DNA of 64,000 bases, taken from NCBI GenBank assembly GCA_003245715.1, contig QKCJ01000010.1, positions 1 through 64,000 on the forward strand, read 5' to 3'. The translations under genes and the position numbers were made by a program. Shown here piece by piece: positions 35,512 through 44,143 of this stretch (its first letter is position 1; each line of letters starts with the position of its first letter). The DNA comes from a bacterium (GTDB lineage: Bacteria > Planctomycetota > SZUA-567). Below the pieces are notes generated by a model. It was not told where the DNA came from. It saw only the letters and a program-made list of their open reading frames with translations, and made no database searches.

Positions 35512-35730
35512 TCAACTCTTTTTCTTTAACCAGTTCGGGTCTATTTTTTCTATCATCGGCACACTCAAGCCGCAATTTCTACAGACCGCGTACCTTCTTT
35601 GACCGCCGGGAATATTTTTCGGGCCTGCCGGTTTTCGAAAATCACAACAGCCGCAGTCGGGGCAGCTGTGCCCAAAGCCGTTAAGCTCGGCCTGTTTTTT
35701 CTCAAGGCTGATTTTCTTTTGTGTTGGCAT
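35512..35730 (-). CDS. small zinc-ribbon protein
   Basis: 72 residues with HSCPDCGCCDF and YAVCRNCGLS, a four-cysteine zinc ribbon of the type seen in transposase and nucleic-acid-binding peptides. It starts four bases after the terminase gene ends. It may assist DNA packaging; function unproven. Confidence 0.6.
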   Translation of the reverse strand: MPTQKKISLEKKQAELNGFGHSCPDCGCCDFRKPAGPKNIPGGQRRYAVCRNCGLSVPMIEKIDPNWLKKKS

Positions 35731-35734
35731 CTTT

Positions 35735-38083
35735 CTAAACTCCCCCTCTCTTCATTTTCTGTTTTTCCTTCAGGCTGACTTTCTTGACCTTCCTCTTCTG
35801 AGGCTTGGCCGTCTCCTCGCCCTTGCGGCACTCAAGAAGCGAGCCGATCACGCAGCAGTATGCACCCACGTCCAGCCAGTGGTTGTCGCCCCCTTTCTTG
35901 ACCGGTTTCCAGACCCAGCCCTCTCTGCCCTTACTTGAAGTGATGTACGTCGCCTGCTCTCCCAGAAGATGAGTAATCAGCAGGTTATGCTCGGAGCGGT
36001 CGCCCTTAAAAATAGTAAACGCCCCCTTGTCACCTTTGGCGGTGAGGAGGCGTTCCCGAAAGAAGGTCTTGGCGTAATTGGCTTCGTAGGTTACAAGCCG
36101 GAGCTTGGGGTAGTCCTCAATCGGCTTTGACTTATATCCGGTACCGTTAAGCCGTTTTTGTATCCGGCTGGTTCTGGCTTCTTTCTTCTCAAAGAATCCG
36201 ACTGCGCCCTGATAAGTGTCATACGCTCCGGCAAGCGGCACACGCACCCGTGGGTCGTCGGCGCAGAATTCATAGATAAGGCGGGTCTGGTAGTTTGAGT
36301 CGTAGCCGATTCGCTCGATCTGTTTCTGCGAGCCGTCTTCAACTTCAAAGAGCCGCTCAGTCAGATATTCAGTCAGCTCCTGCAGACCCTTGCGGAGTGC
36401 TCCCTCTTTACCCATGCCACGGTATTTCATTTTCAGGGTTATCCGCCCCTGCCCGCGCCCCTGCGTGAAGTTTAGGCGGTTCTGTTTTGGCCACGCGCCG
36501 TAATCAAGGAGATGTCCGCGGAAATCTTCACGGCGCAGGGCGTAGACCTGCCAGAATAACATATCGTCGTGGATGTCGATACCGGCAACAATCAGGTCTG
36601 CCCACGGCGGAACCTTGCCCCGCGGCAGTCGCTCCTCGACCTGATCCATTATTTTCTGAGCGGTCAAGGCTTCGTCGCTGGTCTCCCCGGAATCCGGCGT
36701 ATTCTGGCACTCGGTCATAAAGACCTTTTCGCCGTAGCGGGTATAGAAATTCATGGCGTGTTGAATTGCCGATAACTCGCAGTATTTATCGGAGCGTTTA
36801 TAGCACTCCGTCCACGCAGGCTCGGCGCCTCTGTCCATCTCGTCACGGTTTTCCAGATAAAACTCGGCGGCTTCACGTTTGGCGCGTTGCTGATCCTGGC
36901 GGCTACTCTCGCGGTAATTTCTCTGGATTCGGCCGTACTCCTCCCACAAGTCCATCCTCTCGGGCATGGCCTTGAGCATTTTAACCTTGCGCCCGACCCA
37001 TTCGGGGTGTTCGTTATGGTCAAAGAGCTGGTCGATCAGGTCGTCGCTTTCGATGATGGTGGCGGGAACAATCAGCGAGAGTTCGTCGTTGTGGCCACCG
37101 GACATCAGAATGTCACGCATGATAATATCAAGACGCTTGGCGACCTGATCGGGATTCTGGGCGCTCTCCTTGGTTTGTGGATCGTCGACTATTCCGACTC
37201 TGGGGCGCAATGACCGGCCGTCGGCGGTGACAAAGTTCAGGCCGCGGATTTCTCCTTCCAGTGAGAGGGCGACCACAACCGAGCCGGAAGCGGCGTATCC
37301 CTCGATACAGGCAAGCTGGATAACGTCTTTTTCAAAATTGACGTGGGTGTGCTCGTGCCGTCCGTCGGGGGTCTCGTAGAGCTGTCCCTGCGAGCGGCGG
37401 TTTGACCCTTCAAGCGAGACGATCGGGTAGCAGGCTTCGGGGAAGTCTTCAAGCAGGAGGGCGTTTTTCCAGAGCGCAATACGGACAAACTGCAGAGAGC
37501 GTTCTGCGGAATCCTTGGTTGAGCAGATAATTGGTACGACCTCGGCGTGGCCATACAAGAGCATCCAGACCGCGGCGCCGCGGGCGATTGCTGTCTTGCC
37601 AAAGCCGCGGTAAACTGCGTAAACAAATAGCCCGCCCTCAAAGACGGTTAGTTCGATCTGACGGATTAGGTCAAGATGGTCCTGTGAGAACTCCCAGGCA
37701 AAGACGTCGGGAAAATAGGTAATCAGAAAGAGCGCCAGGTTATTGCGGCAGTCTTCGCGGCGTTTGGGGTCGACGACTGCCGGGATCTGGCCGATGGAGC
37801 GGCCGTCTTTGGATTTTTCGCGGCTGCGGGCGTTGGCCTGTTCGCGTTTGGTTTTGTATTCCTTGACGGGGGTTACTGGTTTTGGCTGTGGGACTTTTTG
37901 CGCGGCGGCCTGCGGGATCAGCTTGGCGACTAATTTATCAAGCGGGAATTTTTCCTGCGGGGTAAAGCCGTGGGAGATCAAGAGGTCACGCAGTTGTGCC
38001 GGTGTGCAGACCTCACCGAAGCCCTGTTTATTGAAGGCCGCGGCAATCTGCGTGATAAATGGTTGTTTGTTCTGTGCAGCCAT
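35735..38083 (-). CDS. terL: terminase large subunit
   Basis: 782 residues, long for a TerL. The packaging ATPase has a Walker A variant YRGFGKTAIARG (Gly160-Thr164), Walker B-like VGIVDDPQ, and a C-terminal RNase H-like nuclease (VAGIDIHDDMLFW; NHWLDVGAYC). The first 60 residues look like a separate helical domain (TPAQLRDLLISHGFTPQEKF) joined by a Pro/Lys-rich linker. That domain could be a fused DNA-recognition module. Transcription probably starts at the promoter at 38340-38368. Confidence 0.92.
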   Translation of the reverse strand: MAAQNKQPFITQIAAAFNKQGFGEVCTPAQLRDLLISHGFTPQEKFPLDKLVAKLIPQAAAQKVPQPKPVTPVKEYKTKREQANARSREKSKDGRSIGQIPAVVDPKRREDCRNNLALFLITYFPDVFAWEFSQDHLDLIRQIELTVFEGGLFVYAVYRGFGKTAIARGAAVWMLLYGHAEVVPIICSTKDSAERSLQFVRIALWKNALLLEDFPEACYPIVSLEGSNRRSQGQLYETPDGRHEHTHVNFEKDVIQLACIEGYAASGSVVVALSLEGEIRGLNFVTADGRSLRPRVGIVDDPQTKESAQNPDQVAKRLDIIMRDILMSGGHNDELSLIVPATIIESDDLIDQLFDHNEHPEWVGRKVKMLKAMPERMDLWEEYGRIQRNYRESSRQDQQRAKREAAEFYLENRDEMDRGAEPAWTECYKRSDKYCELSAIQHAMNFYTRYGEKVFMTECQNTPDSGETSDEALTAQKIMDQVEERLPRGKVPPWADLIVAGIDIHDDMLFWQVYALRREDFRGHLLDYGAWPKQNRLNFTQGRGQGRITLKMKYRGMGKEGALRKGLQELTEYLTERLFEVEDGSQKQIERIGYDSNYQTRLIYEFCADDPRVRVPLAGAYDTYQGAVGFFEKKEARTSRIQKRLNGTGYKSKPIEDYPKLRLVTYEANYAKTFFRERLLTAKGDKGAFTIFKGDRSEHNLLITHLLGEQATYITSSKGREGWVWKPVKKGGDNHWLDVGAYCCVIGSLLECRKGEETAKPQKRKVKKVSLKEKQKMKRGGV

Positions 38084-38115
38084 GGCGCAGTAAGGGCGGC
38101 TGCTTCAGGTGACGG

Positions 38116-38307
38116 TCAGTGTTTTTTGAGTATGCGCCCCACCAGCCACGCGGCAAGTTCGCCGAGGTCAAATTCGCCGGATGGTGTTAGCGGTGCGCCC
38201 GATTCATGTAGACGTGAAAAATCGCCCGCGCTGAGGACAATGCTGAACTCCTCGCGGACGGAAATGATGAACTCATCAACTGATCTTGTCAGATTGCCTG
38301 AAGACAA
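38116..38307 (-). CDS. small protein before terminase (possible small terminase)
   Basis: 63 residues from a TTG at 38307 with GGAG seven bases upstream. Helical, ending FDLGELAAWLVGRILKKH. Its place just before TerL fits a reduced small terminase subunit, but no DNA-binding motif is clear and the TTG start is a weak point. Confidence 0.4.
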   Translation of the reverse strand: MSSGNLTRSVDEFIISVREEFSIVLSAGDFSRLHESGAPLTPSGEFDLGELAAWLVGRILKKH

Positions 38308-38339
38308 CCCCGTACTCCATTTTTACTGCGGCATGGTTA

Positions 38340-38368
38340 TTTATACGAGGAAAGTTGAGTAGTGTAAA
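38340..38368 (-). promoter_or_regulatory. late promoter candidate, motif copy 2
   Basis: On minus, TTTACA (38368-38363), a 17-base spacer and TATAAA (38345-38340) make a good sigma-70-type promoter in front of the terminase genes. The 18-base block CAACTTTCCTCGTATAAA is repeated with one change at 35425-35408, so a phage-specific regulator could act on both. Confidence 0.5.
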
Positions 38369-38392
38369 GTGTAATCTTATTATTATTATTAT

Positions 38393-38887
38393 TCATGTAA
38401 GATCATCTATGATATCTTGAAGATTTAGGTTTATCTGCTCAATCTGGCAATTTTCATAACCAATCAGCCTGATTTCTTCTGCTTCCCAAAGGCAGTGTGT
38501 TTGAAATTCTGATCCGGCAACCACCTTATACTCTTCGGCAGCAATTTTTATAACAATACTTGAATCTTGTTCAAGACTGATAGACTCAATTACCCTGTTA
38601 ATTATAACCGAAGAAAAATTAAAGGAAAAATTATTAGTTTCAGCACCAGCTATTCTGCACTTATCAAAGTTGGTAATAATATATTTTCTGCTTTGATCAA
38701 CGGTTAAAGTTTCTGTCTTTCCACTTATTAAACGATTACCATCAATAGCAATGGCAGGCTGATCTACAGTAATCTCTGCTGTAGTAATCACAAGCTCAGG
38801 GCCATTACATGAACAGCCTAGCACTTTTCTGCCGAGGAGAAATAACCCGAGCATGGAAAAAAAACTGTCTTCTTGATTATCAGGCAT
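38393..38887 (-). CDS. AT-rich cargo gene A, unknown
   Basis: 164 residues from the ATG at 38887, which has GGTGA six bases upstream. The N-terminal SMLGLFLLGRKVLGCSC is hydrophobic and has a lipobox-like VLGC, though acidic residues precede it. The rest is beta-rich (ISLEQDSSIVIKIAAEEYKV). Its AT-rich DNA contrasts sharply with the G+C-rich terminase and methyltransferase on either side. With its neighbour it looks like inserted cargo. Function unknown. Confidence 0.6.
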   Translation of the reverse strand: MPDNQEDSFFSMLGLFLLGRKVLGCSCNGPELVITTAEITVDQPAIAIDGNRLISGKTETLTVDQSRKYIITNFDKCRIAGAETNNFSFNFSSVIINRVIESISLEQDSSIVIKIAAEEYKVVAGSEFQTHCLWEAEEIRLIGYENCQIEQINLNLQDIIDDLT

Positions 38888-38946
38888 GATTATCACCTTT
38901 TTTAAACATTATATTTTATCTCCATCAGAGAATATTTCTATTTATA

Positions 38947-39306
38947 TTATTTATTATGATCAGGAATAATCAATTTTTTCAAGTGTTCAATATCACCTTC
39001 GATATTACCTAAAGGACTGGTTGAAACACGATTGTTCTGAAATTGCAACTCAAAACTTCTATGCCCTTTAAGCTCTTGAACAGTATAATTAATAACGGAG
39101 TTATTAATTAATACAATACTCAGGCAAACTTCTTTAATATTACCTATTTTATTAAAATTGGAAATTGTATACCCACGAACAATATCGTATTCGTCAAGCC
39201 AATTAAAAAAATCCGTTGTCAGGTCACAACATGATAATTGCTTAATTATATCCGCATACTCCTGTTCATCAATATCACAGGATAAAGAAAACACACTGTC
39301 AGCCAT
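38947..39306 (-). CDS. AT-rich cargo gene B, unknown
   Basis: 119 residues, acidic, with CDIDEQEYADIIKQLSCCDL near the start and a beta middle (VCLSIVLINNSVINYTV). No known motif. Same strand and base composition as cargo gene A, 60 bases upstream of it. The pair resembles small immunity or effector-type genes carried as morons, but this is only inference. Confidence 0.6.
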   Translation of the reverse strand: MADSVFSLSCDIDEQEYADIIKQLSCCDLTTDFFNWLDEYDIVRGYTISNFNKIGNIKEVCLSIVLINNSVINYTVQELKGHRSFELQFQNNRVSTSPLGNIEGDIEHLKKLIIPDHNK

Positions 39307-39381
39307 AAAAAACTCCTGATTTTAAATAATAATCAATATACAATTTACACTAACCACATGTAATATCAAAGAAAATAATTC

Positions 39382-40716
39382 TCATTGTTTCATTTCCTGC
39401 CAGTCGCAGCCATTGCCGTAGGTGTATTCAGCGTAGCGTTTTCGGATTACGTCGCAGTATTTGGGGTCGAGCTCGCAGAGGTAGGCTTTGCGGCCGGTTC
39501 GTTCTGCGGCAATTAGCGTGCTGCCTGAGCCGCCGAATATATCAAGGACAATGTCGCCGTCGTTGCTGCTGAGCTTGAGCGCTTTTTCAATTAGGCTTAC
39601 CGGTTTCTGGGTCGGGTGGACGTAATTGTTTGACGCCTCTCTTGAGTAGTGCCAGAGGTCGTCGCTGGCGCCGCTCTGCTCAATCACGGTGCCGGCGGAT
39701 TTCTTCTCGAGGAATATCTGTCTTGAGCCCTGCTCGTGTTCGATCTCGATTACCATGCCGCCGTCTTCTGTCTCGCGTGTCCAGAGTCCGCGGGTGAAGT
39801 CGGTATTCTCCCAGAGGTCGCTTTCCTTTCTCTCTCCGTTGAAGACCAGGCCTTTCTTGCCCTTGCTGCCGTAGAGTATCAGCTCGAATTTCGGGCGGTA
39901 TTCCTGCGCGCCGAGGCCGAGGGATTCCTTGCACCAGACGATCAGCCGGTGGTCGAGTCCGATGCGCCGCATCTGCAGGGCGACCAGGGCGTAGGCCGCC
40001 TGCCCCATGCAGACATAGTACGCGCCGCCGTCGGTGAGATTTTCGCGCATGTTGCCGAGGCTGGCCAGAACCAGTCGGGTGAAGTCGGCGTCAGCGAGGG
40101 CGTCGTTTTTGATTCCGCCGTGGATCTTTGATTTATAGGCCATGTTATATGGCGGGTCGGTGAAACAGACGCGGGCTTTCTCGCCGCCGAGGAGTCTCTT
40201 TATGATAGCGGGGTCGGTTGAATCGCCGCAGGTCAGGCGGTGGTTGCCGAGTTGATAGGTCTCGCCGGGTTTGCTTTGCGGGGCGTCTGGCAGCTCTGGC
40301 GCAGCGTCTGGGTCGCGTTTATCTTTCTTCTGGCTGGATTGGTTGAGATCGTCGAACCAGTCTGACAAATTTGCCGAATTATCTTTGACCGCCAAGAGCT
40401 CCTCTAAGAGAAGATCGGTGTCCCATTCGGCGACCTCGGCGGACTTGTTATCGATCAGGCGGTAGGCGCGGATCTGCTCGGGCGTCAGGTCGGTCGCCAC
40501 ATGGCAGGGAACTTTTTCTAGCTTGAGCTTGTGCGCGGCTTTCCATCTGGTATGACCGCAGATTATTTCGTATTCGGGGGTAATAACCAGCGGAACTCTG
40601 AAACCGTACTCACGGATGGAATCGGCAACGCCATGCACGGCCGCGTCATTCAGGCGGGGATTGTTCGCATACGGGCGCAGGTCGGATATTGGAACGTCGA
40701 TAGTGGTAAAACTCAT
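39382..40716 (-). CDS. ParB-like domain fused to beta-class DNA methyltransferase
   Basis: 444 residues. The first 90 form a ParB/Srx-like domain (ISDLRPYANNPRLND; IICGHTRWKAAHKL). The methyltransferase follows, with DPPY at 187-190 (N4-cytosine or N6-adenine type) and the SAM-binding FGGSGSTLIAAERTGRKAYL after it, so the motif order is that of the beta class. It modifies phage DNA, probably against host restriction. It is the first gene after the structured gap at 40.7-41.0 kb. Confidence 0.88.
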   Translation of the reverse strand: MSFTTIDVPISDLRPYANNPRLNDAAVHGVADSIREYGFRVPLVITPEYEIICGHTRWKAAHKLKLEKVPCHVATDLTPEQIRAYRLIDNKSAEVAEWDTDLLLEELLAVKDNSANLSDWFDDLNQSSQKKDKRDPDAAPELPDAPQSKPGETYQLGNHRLTCGDSTDPAIIKRLLGGEKARVCFTDPPYNMAYKSKIHGGIKNDALADADFTRLVLASLGNMRENLTDGGAYYVCMGQAAYALVALQMRRIGLDHRLIVWCKESLGLGAQEYRPKFELILYGSKGKKGLVFNGERKESDLWENTDFTRGLWTRETEDGGMVIEIEHEQGSRQIFLEKKSAGTVIEQSGASDDLWHYSREASNNYVHPTQKPVSLIEKALKLSSNDGDIVLDIFGGSGSTLIAAERTGRKAYLCELDPKYCDVIRKRYAEYTYGNGCDWQEMKQ

Positions 40717-40771
40717 AATACATTAAACTTTCTCCTTTGGCTTGTCGAAATAAGTAAAAGTAAAAATTTGA

Positions 40772-40845
40772 GATCGTTGCCGTGCGTACCGGTTTTAACC
40801 TTTGGCTTGCCGGGGAGTGCGCGAACACTCCGCACGGGAACGATC
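40772..40845. ncRNA. structured element with 15-bp outer stem
   Basis: GATCGTTGCCGTGCG (40772-40786) pairs with CGCACGGGAACGATC (40831-40845), 14 of 15 positions. Inside are GGTT-TT-AACC (40791-40800) and GGAGTG/CACTCC (40814-40831). The branched shape could be a small RNA, an mRNA processing site, or a protein-binding cruciform. It lies in the gap 40717-41046 between the methyltransferase and the internal recombinase; the remaining gap shows no gene. Confidence 0.45.
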
Positions 40846-41046
40846 ATTTAACACAGAAAAAAAGGCAGGAAAGAAACATAAATAAAACCATCTAGAGTTC
40901 TGCGTAGCCCTAGCGCTGGAATTGACCAGCCGGAGAACCTATTTTTATCACATATTAAATCCTTATATATCAACAGCTTAACCCTCAAAAACACCCTATC
41001 ACCTTAAAGTCTATTAGGGAAAGTAACGCCCCACCCCATAACCCTC

Positions 41047-42309
41047 TTACAAATCAAAGAGTTCCGATATATCACTATCCCCCTCAATACCCTCATCTTC
41101 CGGATTATCCTCAACACTCCCCTCACCCACTATATCTTGTGTCGATACAGAATCCGCATAATCATCATTTTCCATATTCTCAGGAACTTCCACAGGCTCA
41201 AGCACCGGCATCAGTTTTTCAAGCTGCTCCCGTCCAGCCAACGCGTCCGAGCTGAAGCGATGCGAATAATTCTCCTGCGTGGTCACCCGCGAGTGCTGCA
41301 AGGTAGCCTGAATGCTACCAAGCCCAATCCCACCCACCTGCTGGAGCAAGGTCGCCGAAGTATGCCGCGATTTATACACGACAAAATCCTTGACCTGCAC
41401 CTTCCTACAACAAGCCCGCAAACGCCCGGCAAAGGACTGCGAAGTCCAGCCCCCCGAAGTCGACCGCCCATTCTGCGACACAAAAACCTTATCCGCCCGC
41501 TTGGCCCTGCGCCCACGAAAGCTTTTAAATAACGCCTTGCAGTCAAGCAAAAGCTGATGCTTCTTTGAGCCATACTCCACAACCACCGACGACTCCACCC
41601 CACCCTTGCAGGCCTGCAGATCCACCTTGCCAAAATCCTTCTTAGATGGCAACGCCACATCATCCCAAGACAAAGCAAAGAGCTGCGCCGGACGCGCCCC
41701 AAAGAGAAAGACCCCACGTACCACCGCCGCTACATGCGGATAACGGCCATGCAGGCGACGCACAATACGCGAGAACTCAGTCAGAGTCAGAGCCTGCGGC
41801 GTATACTGATTGCCCCGAGTCTTACCCTTTGCTTTAAGTTTGAACAGCTCACAAGGCAGATCAGGCAAAGCCGCCTTCTCCACCAACCGCGCCCAACGCA
41901 CAAACTGCCGCAGATCCGCCAGATACTTGCGCACCGTATCCACAGATAAGGTTGAGTATGAAGTCTCATAACGACGCTTCTTGCCGGACTTGCCAGAAAC
42001 ATGCCGACACCAGTTAGCCATATCATCAGCGAAGATCAACGAAAGCGGACGCGAACCAAAGTAATTGAGAAACGATTCAAGATTACGCCGCTTGGATTTT
42101 TCCGTATCAGCAGTCCAGCCAGAAAGCGAGGACTGATAATTGACAAAGCGCTCAATATTCTCCTGATTAAGCGATAGCGTCGCCTGCTTGCCATTCTCAA
42201 ACGCCGCAAGAGCCAGAGCGCCATACTCATTAAAAATATCAAGAAACCGCCTGGCCTCAGAATCAGAATTAACAACCTTCGAGAATTCACGACGCACCGT
42301 TTTTTTCAT
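41047..42309 (-). CDS. second tyrosine recombinase, inside the early operon
   Basis: 420 residues. N-terminal SAM-like domain (YQSSLSGWTADTEKSKRRNL), catalytic motifs FLFGARPAQLFAL (Arg), VYKSRHTSATLLQQ (Arg-His) and LQHSRVTTQENYSH (Tyr). The last 55 residues are an acidic tail (ENMENDDYADSVS), unusual for an integrase. It is at the end of the early operon, far from either att site. Roles in multimer resolution, replication or DNA inversion are possible. It is distinct in sequence from the integrases at 17.6 and 59.6 kb. Confidence 0.82.
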   Translation of the reverse strand: MKKTVRREFSKVVNSDSEARRFLDIFNEYGALALAAFENGKQATLSLNQENIERFVNYQSSLSGWTADTEKSKRRNLESFLNYFGSRPLSLIFADDMANWCRHVSGKSGKKRRYETSYSTLSVDTVRKYLADLRQFVRWARLVEKAALPDLPCELFKLKAKGKTRGNQYTPQALTLTEFSRIVRRLHGRYPHVAAVVRGVFLFGARPAQLFALSWDDVALPSKKDFGKVDLQACKGGVESSVVVEYGSKKHQLLLDCKALFKSFRGRRAKRADKVFVSQNGRSTSGGWTSQSFAGRLRACCRKVQVKDFVVYKSRHTSATLLQQVGGIGLGSIQATLQHSRVTTQENYSHRFSSDALAGREQLEKLMPVLEPVEVPENMENDDYADSVSTQDIVGEGSVEDNPEDEGIEGDSDISELFDL

Positions 42310-42316
42310 AAATATC

Positions 42317-42523
42317 TCACTTTCTTGGAGGTTTGGGGAGAAATGCCCAGTGAGTTACTTTTTCAGTCAAATATCTATAGCGTTTAAACTTTAACTCATC
42401 ACCAAACCATGGCCTGACAGTAATGATTTTTTCACTATAATCGTTTATCAAATACACAATATATAACGCTTTATTTTCCGGTAGCCGATCTTTCACGCTA
42501 TGCCACTCGATTACTGTTTTCAC
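42317..42523 (-). CDS. DUF551 protein
   Basis: 68 residues with the DUF551 pattern EWHSVKDRLPENKALYIVYL and ending VTHWAFLPKPP. Common in phage early regions; function unknown. It overlaps the upstream ASCH-like gene by four bases (ATGA). Confidence 0.75.
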   Translation of the reverse strand: MKTVIEWHSVKDRLPENKALYIVYLINDYSEKIITVRPWFGDELKFKRYRYLTEKVTHWAFLPKPPRK

Positions 42524-43170
42524 GGCTCCATCCTCCTGAACTCATAGACCCATACATACGGATTATTCTCTAAGGCGTATTCTGTCTTGCCGTAGATGGA
42601 ATCCCAAAGGTTTAAAAACTCAACAGTAGCAGGCAATTCAGGGCAGACCTCACCATCATATTCAGCATACAGAGCTGGTGTCGCCTGACATCCCTCCTTC
42701 AACGCATCATTAGCCGAAATATCTTTAACCCGCTCAACCCGAACGTCAGTTATTTCAAGCGTGATCCGGCTTGCCCAGCGCGGCATGTGGATTGATGGAG
42801 TCCATTTCATTTTTTTAAATGCACCATTTTTTCCATGTATCGGGCGATAATCATACTCCATTACATCTGGATTATCTGCGCGATAGACAGTAAAATATCC
42901 ACTACCTCCCATACAGTCGTTCCGCAACTTACTCCCGAATGTCTCCTTAACCCAAAGACGATCACCTTTGACTCCATACGGAGACTTAATCTTTCTATTC
43001 ACATGCCAACAACCAGCGACTTGACTACTCTCTTTCAATACACCGCCCTCAAAATCATAACGGTAATGTCTCGGATCAATCCCTTTAATCGGTCGGCGGC
43101 TATTGGTTTTACGATCATCCAAAAGCCCGAGAACCATTTCACCATTAAACAGTATTGGTCTTTCTTTCAT
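42520..43170 (-). CDS. ASCH/PUA-like phage protein
   Basis: 216 residues starting RPILFNGEMVLGLLDDRKTNSRRP, the usual opening of a phage family with an ASCH-like fold, followed by GDRLWVKETFG and MPRWASRITLEITDVRVERV. ASCH domains are thought to bind RNA or nucleotides. It is overlapped at both ends by neighbouring genes in the operon. Role unknown. Confidence 0.7.
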   Translation of the reverse strand: MKERPILFNGEMVLGLLDDRKTNSRRPIKGIDPRHYRYDFEGGVLKESSQVAGCWHVNRKIKSPYGVKGDRLWVKETFGSKLRNDCMGGSGYFTVYRADNPDVMEYDYRPIHGKNGAFKKMKWTPSIHMPRWASRITLEITDVRVERVKDISANDALKEGCQATPALYAEYDGEVCPELPATVEFLNLWDSIYGKTEYALENNPYVWVYEFRRMEP

Positions 43171-43694
43171 TTTTTGTACTCCATCTCAAGCATCCGTAAA
43201 TATTCCTCTTGATTCTGAAGATCATTCTCAAGATCAGAAACCTGCTCTTGCAAATAATTTATTCTTTCATTTTGAAATTCGATACAATACTTACAGTTTT
43301 CAACTCCACGATCTATAGCTTCCTGCCGTGTCGAGAACCACCCATTATCATAAATCATCTCTCCTTCGAGTGTATTGTTAGGCCACTTAACTTCATCAGC
43401 CATACTCTCTTTAATTCCACCCTTACCGTCATAAGCATAACATGGTATAGGATTTTCTAATTCATTCTCACCATCAACAATCTCGCGCAATTCTCCCCGT
43501 TCTTTCAGGTCACGAAGCACATTAAACACGCGATCCCACCCATGTTTTCCGCTTCCTTCTTTCATGTGAATCTCAAGCGACTTTTTACATATCTTCATAA
43601 TATCATGAATATATGGGCTTCCAATCGTTACATATTTCTCATCATGACTGACATAATTACAATCTGTAAGTTGCTTTAATTTATTAGCATTCAC
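43167..43694 (-). CDS. hypothetical early protein with coiled coil
   Basis: 175 residues. Soluble N-terminal part, then a C-terminal coiled coil (RINYLQEQVSDLENDLQNQE). Cysteines ENCKYCIEF precede it. AT-rich relative to the late genes. It overlaps neighbours by four bases at each end, so it is translated in series. No known family. Confidence 0.55.
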   Translation of the reverse strand: MNANKLKQLTDCNYVSHDEKYVTIGSPYIHDIMKICKKSLEIHMKEGSGKHGWDRVFNVLRDLKERGELREIVDGENELENPIPCYAYDGKGGIKESMADEVKWPNNTLEGEMIYDNGWFSTRQEAIDRGVENCKYCIEFQNERINYLQEQVSDLENDLQNQEEYLRMLEMEYKK

Positions 43695-43873
43695 CCTTCC
43701 ACCCTTTCAAACTTCCGCTCAAACTCCGAGCGTTCACGTACATAAAAATTATTATCCTGGTCACAGTAAAGAATCATCTCGCGGCCTTCCGTGGCGTTGG
43801 TTGCGTCTGTGATCTTAACATCAGGATTAAGCACACGGTAATCCCGGCCGTTCTTCTTGTTGCGGTAGGTCAT
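43691..43873 (-). CDS. small early phage protein
   Basis: 60 residues, YRNKKNGRDYRVLNPDVKIT then YCDQDNNFYVRERSEFERKF, a style seen in short phage proteins of unknown role. Overlaps the downstream gene by four bases. Confidence 0.5.
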   Translation of the reverse strand: MTYRNKKNGRDYRVLNPDVKITDATNATEGREMILYCDQDNNFYVRERSEFERKFERVEG

Positions 43874-43978
43874 TTATCTATCCCATAAATACAATGCAAG
43901 CACCCCAAGGCAAAAGCTGACTTCGTCAATTTGGAGATGCAGGACATAAGCAAGCATTAATAAAATCAAGCAGCCCAT
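43874..43978 (-). CDS. 34-residue membrane peptide
   Basis: ATG at 43978 to TAA at 43874-43876. MGCLILLMLAYVLHLQ and LGVLALYLWDR are hydrophobic. It exactly fills the space before the next start codon. A real but very small gene is plausible; no family. Confidence 0.35.
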   Translation of the reverse strand: MGCLILLMLAYVLHLQIDEVSFCLGVLALYLWDR

Positions 43979-43990
43979 CACTCACCCTCA

Positions 43991-44143
43991 CTATTCATCT
44001 TCCCCATAATAAATATGAACACAGCCTTTATGAACCTCTACTTTTTGAATCAGATCATAATCAAGCTCACCATACAAACATGATACCTCAGCATCTTTAT
44101 TAGGTGCTGTCTGTAAAACATCAATCAACTCTTGCACTGTCAT
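43991..44143 (-). CDS. 50-residue early protein
   Basis: ATG at 44143, 22 bases inside the Lar-like gene end, to TAG at 43991-43993. MTVQELIDVLQTAPNKDAEV opens a short alpha/beta fold of a type seen in small phage proteins. Function unknown. Confidence 0.5.
   Translation of the reverse strand: MTVQELIDVLQTAPNKDAEVSCLYGELDYDLIQKVEVHKGCVHIYYGEDE

Noticed and set aside
37531-38362. Plus-strand frames opposite terminase, including 37743-38093 and 37970-38362
   Set aside because: Shadows of a well-supported terminase gene in G+C-rich DNA.
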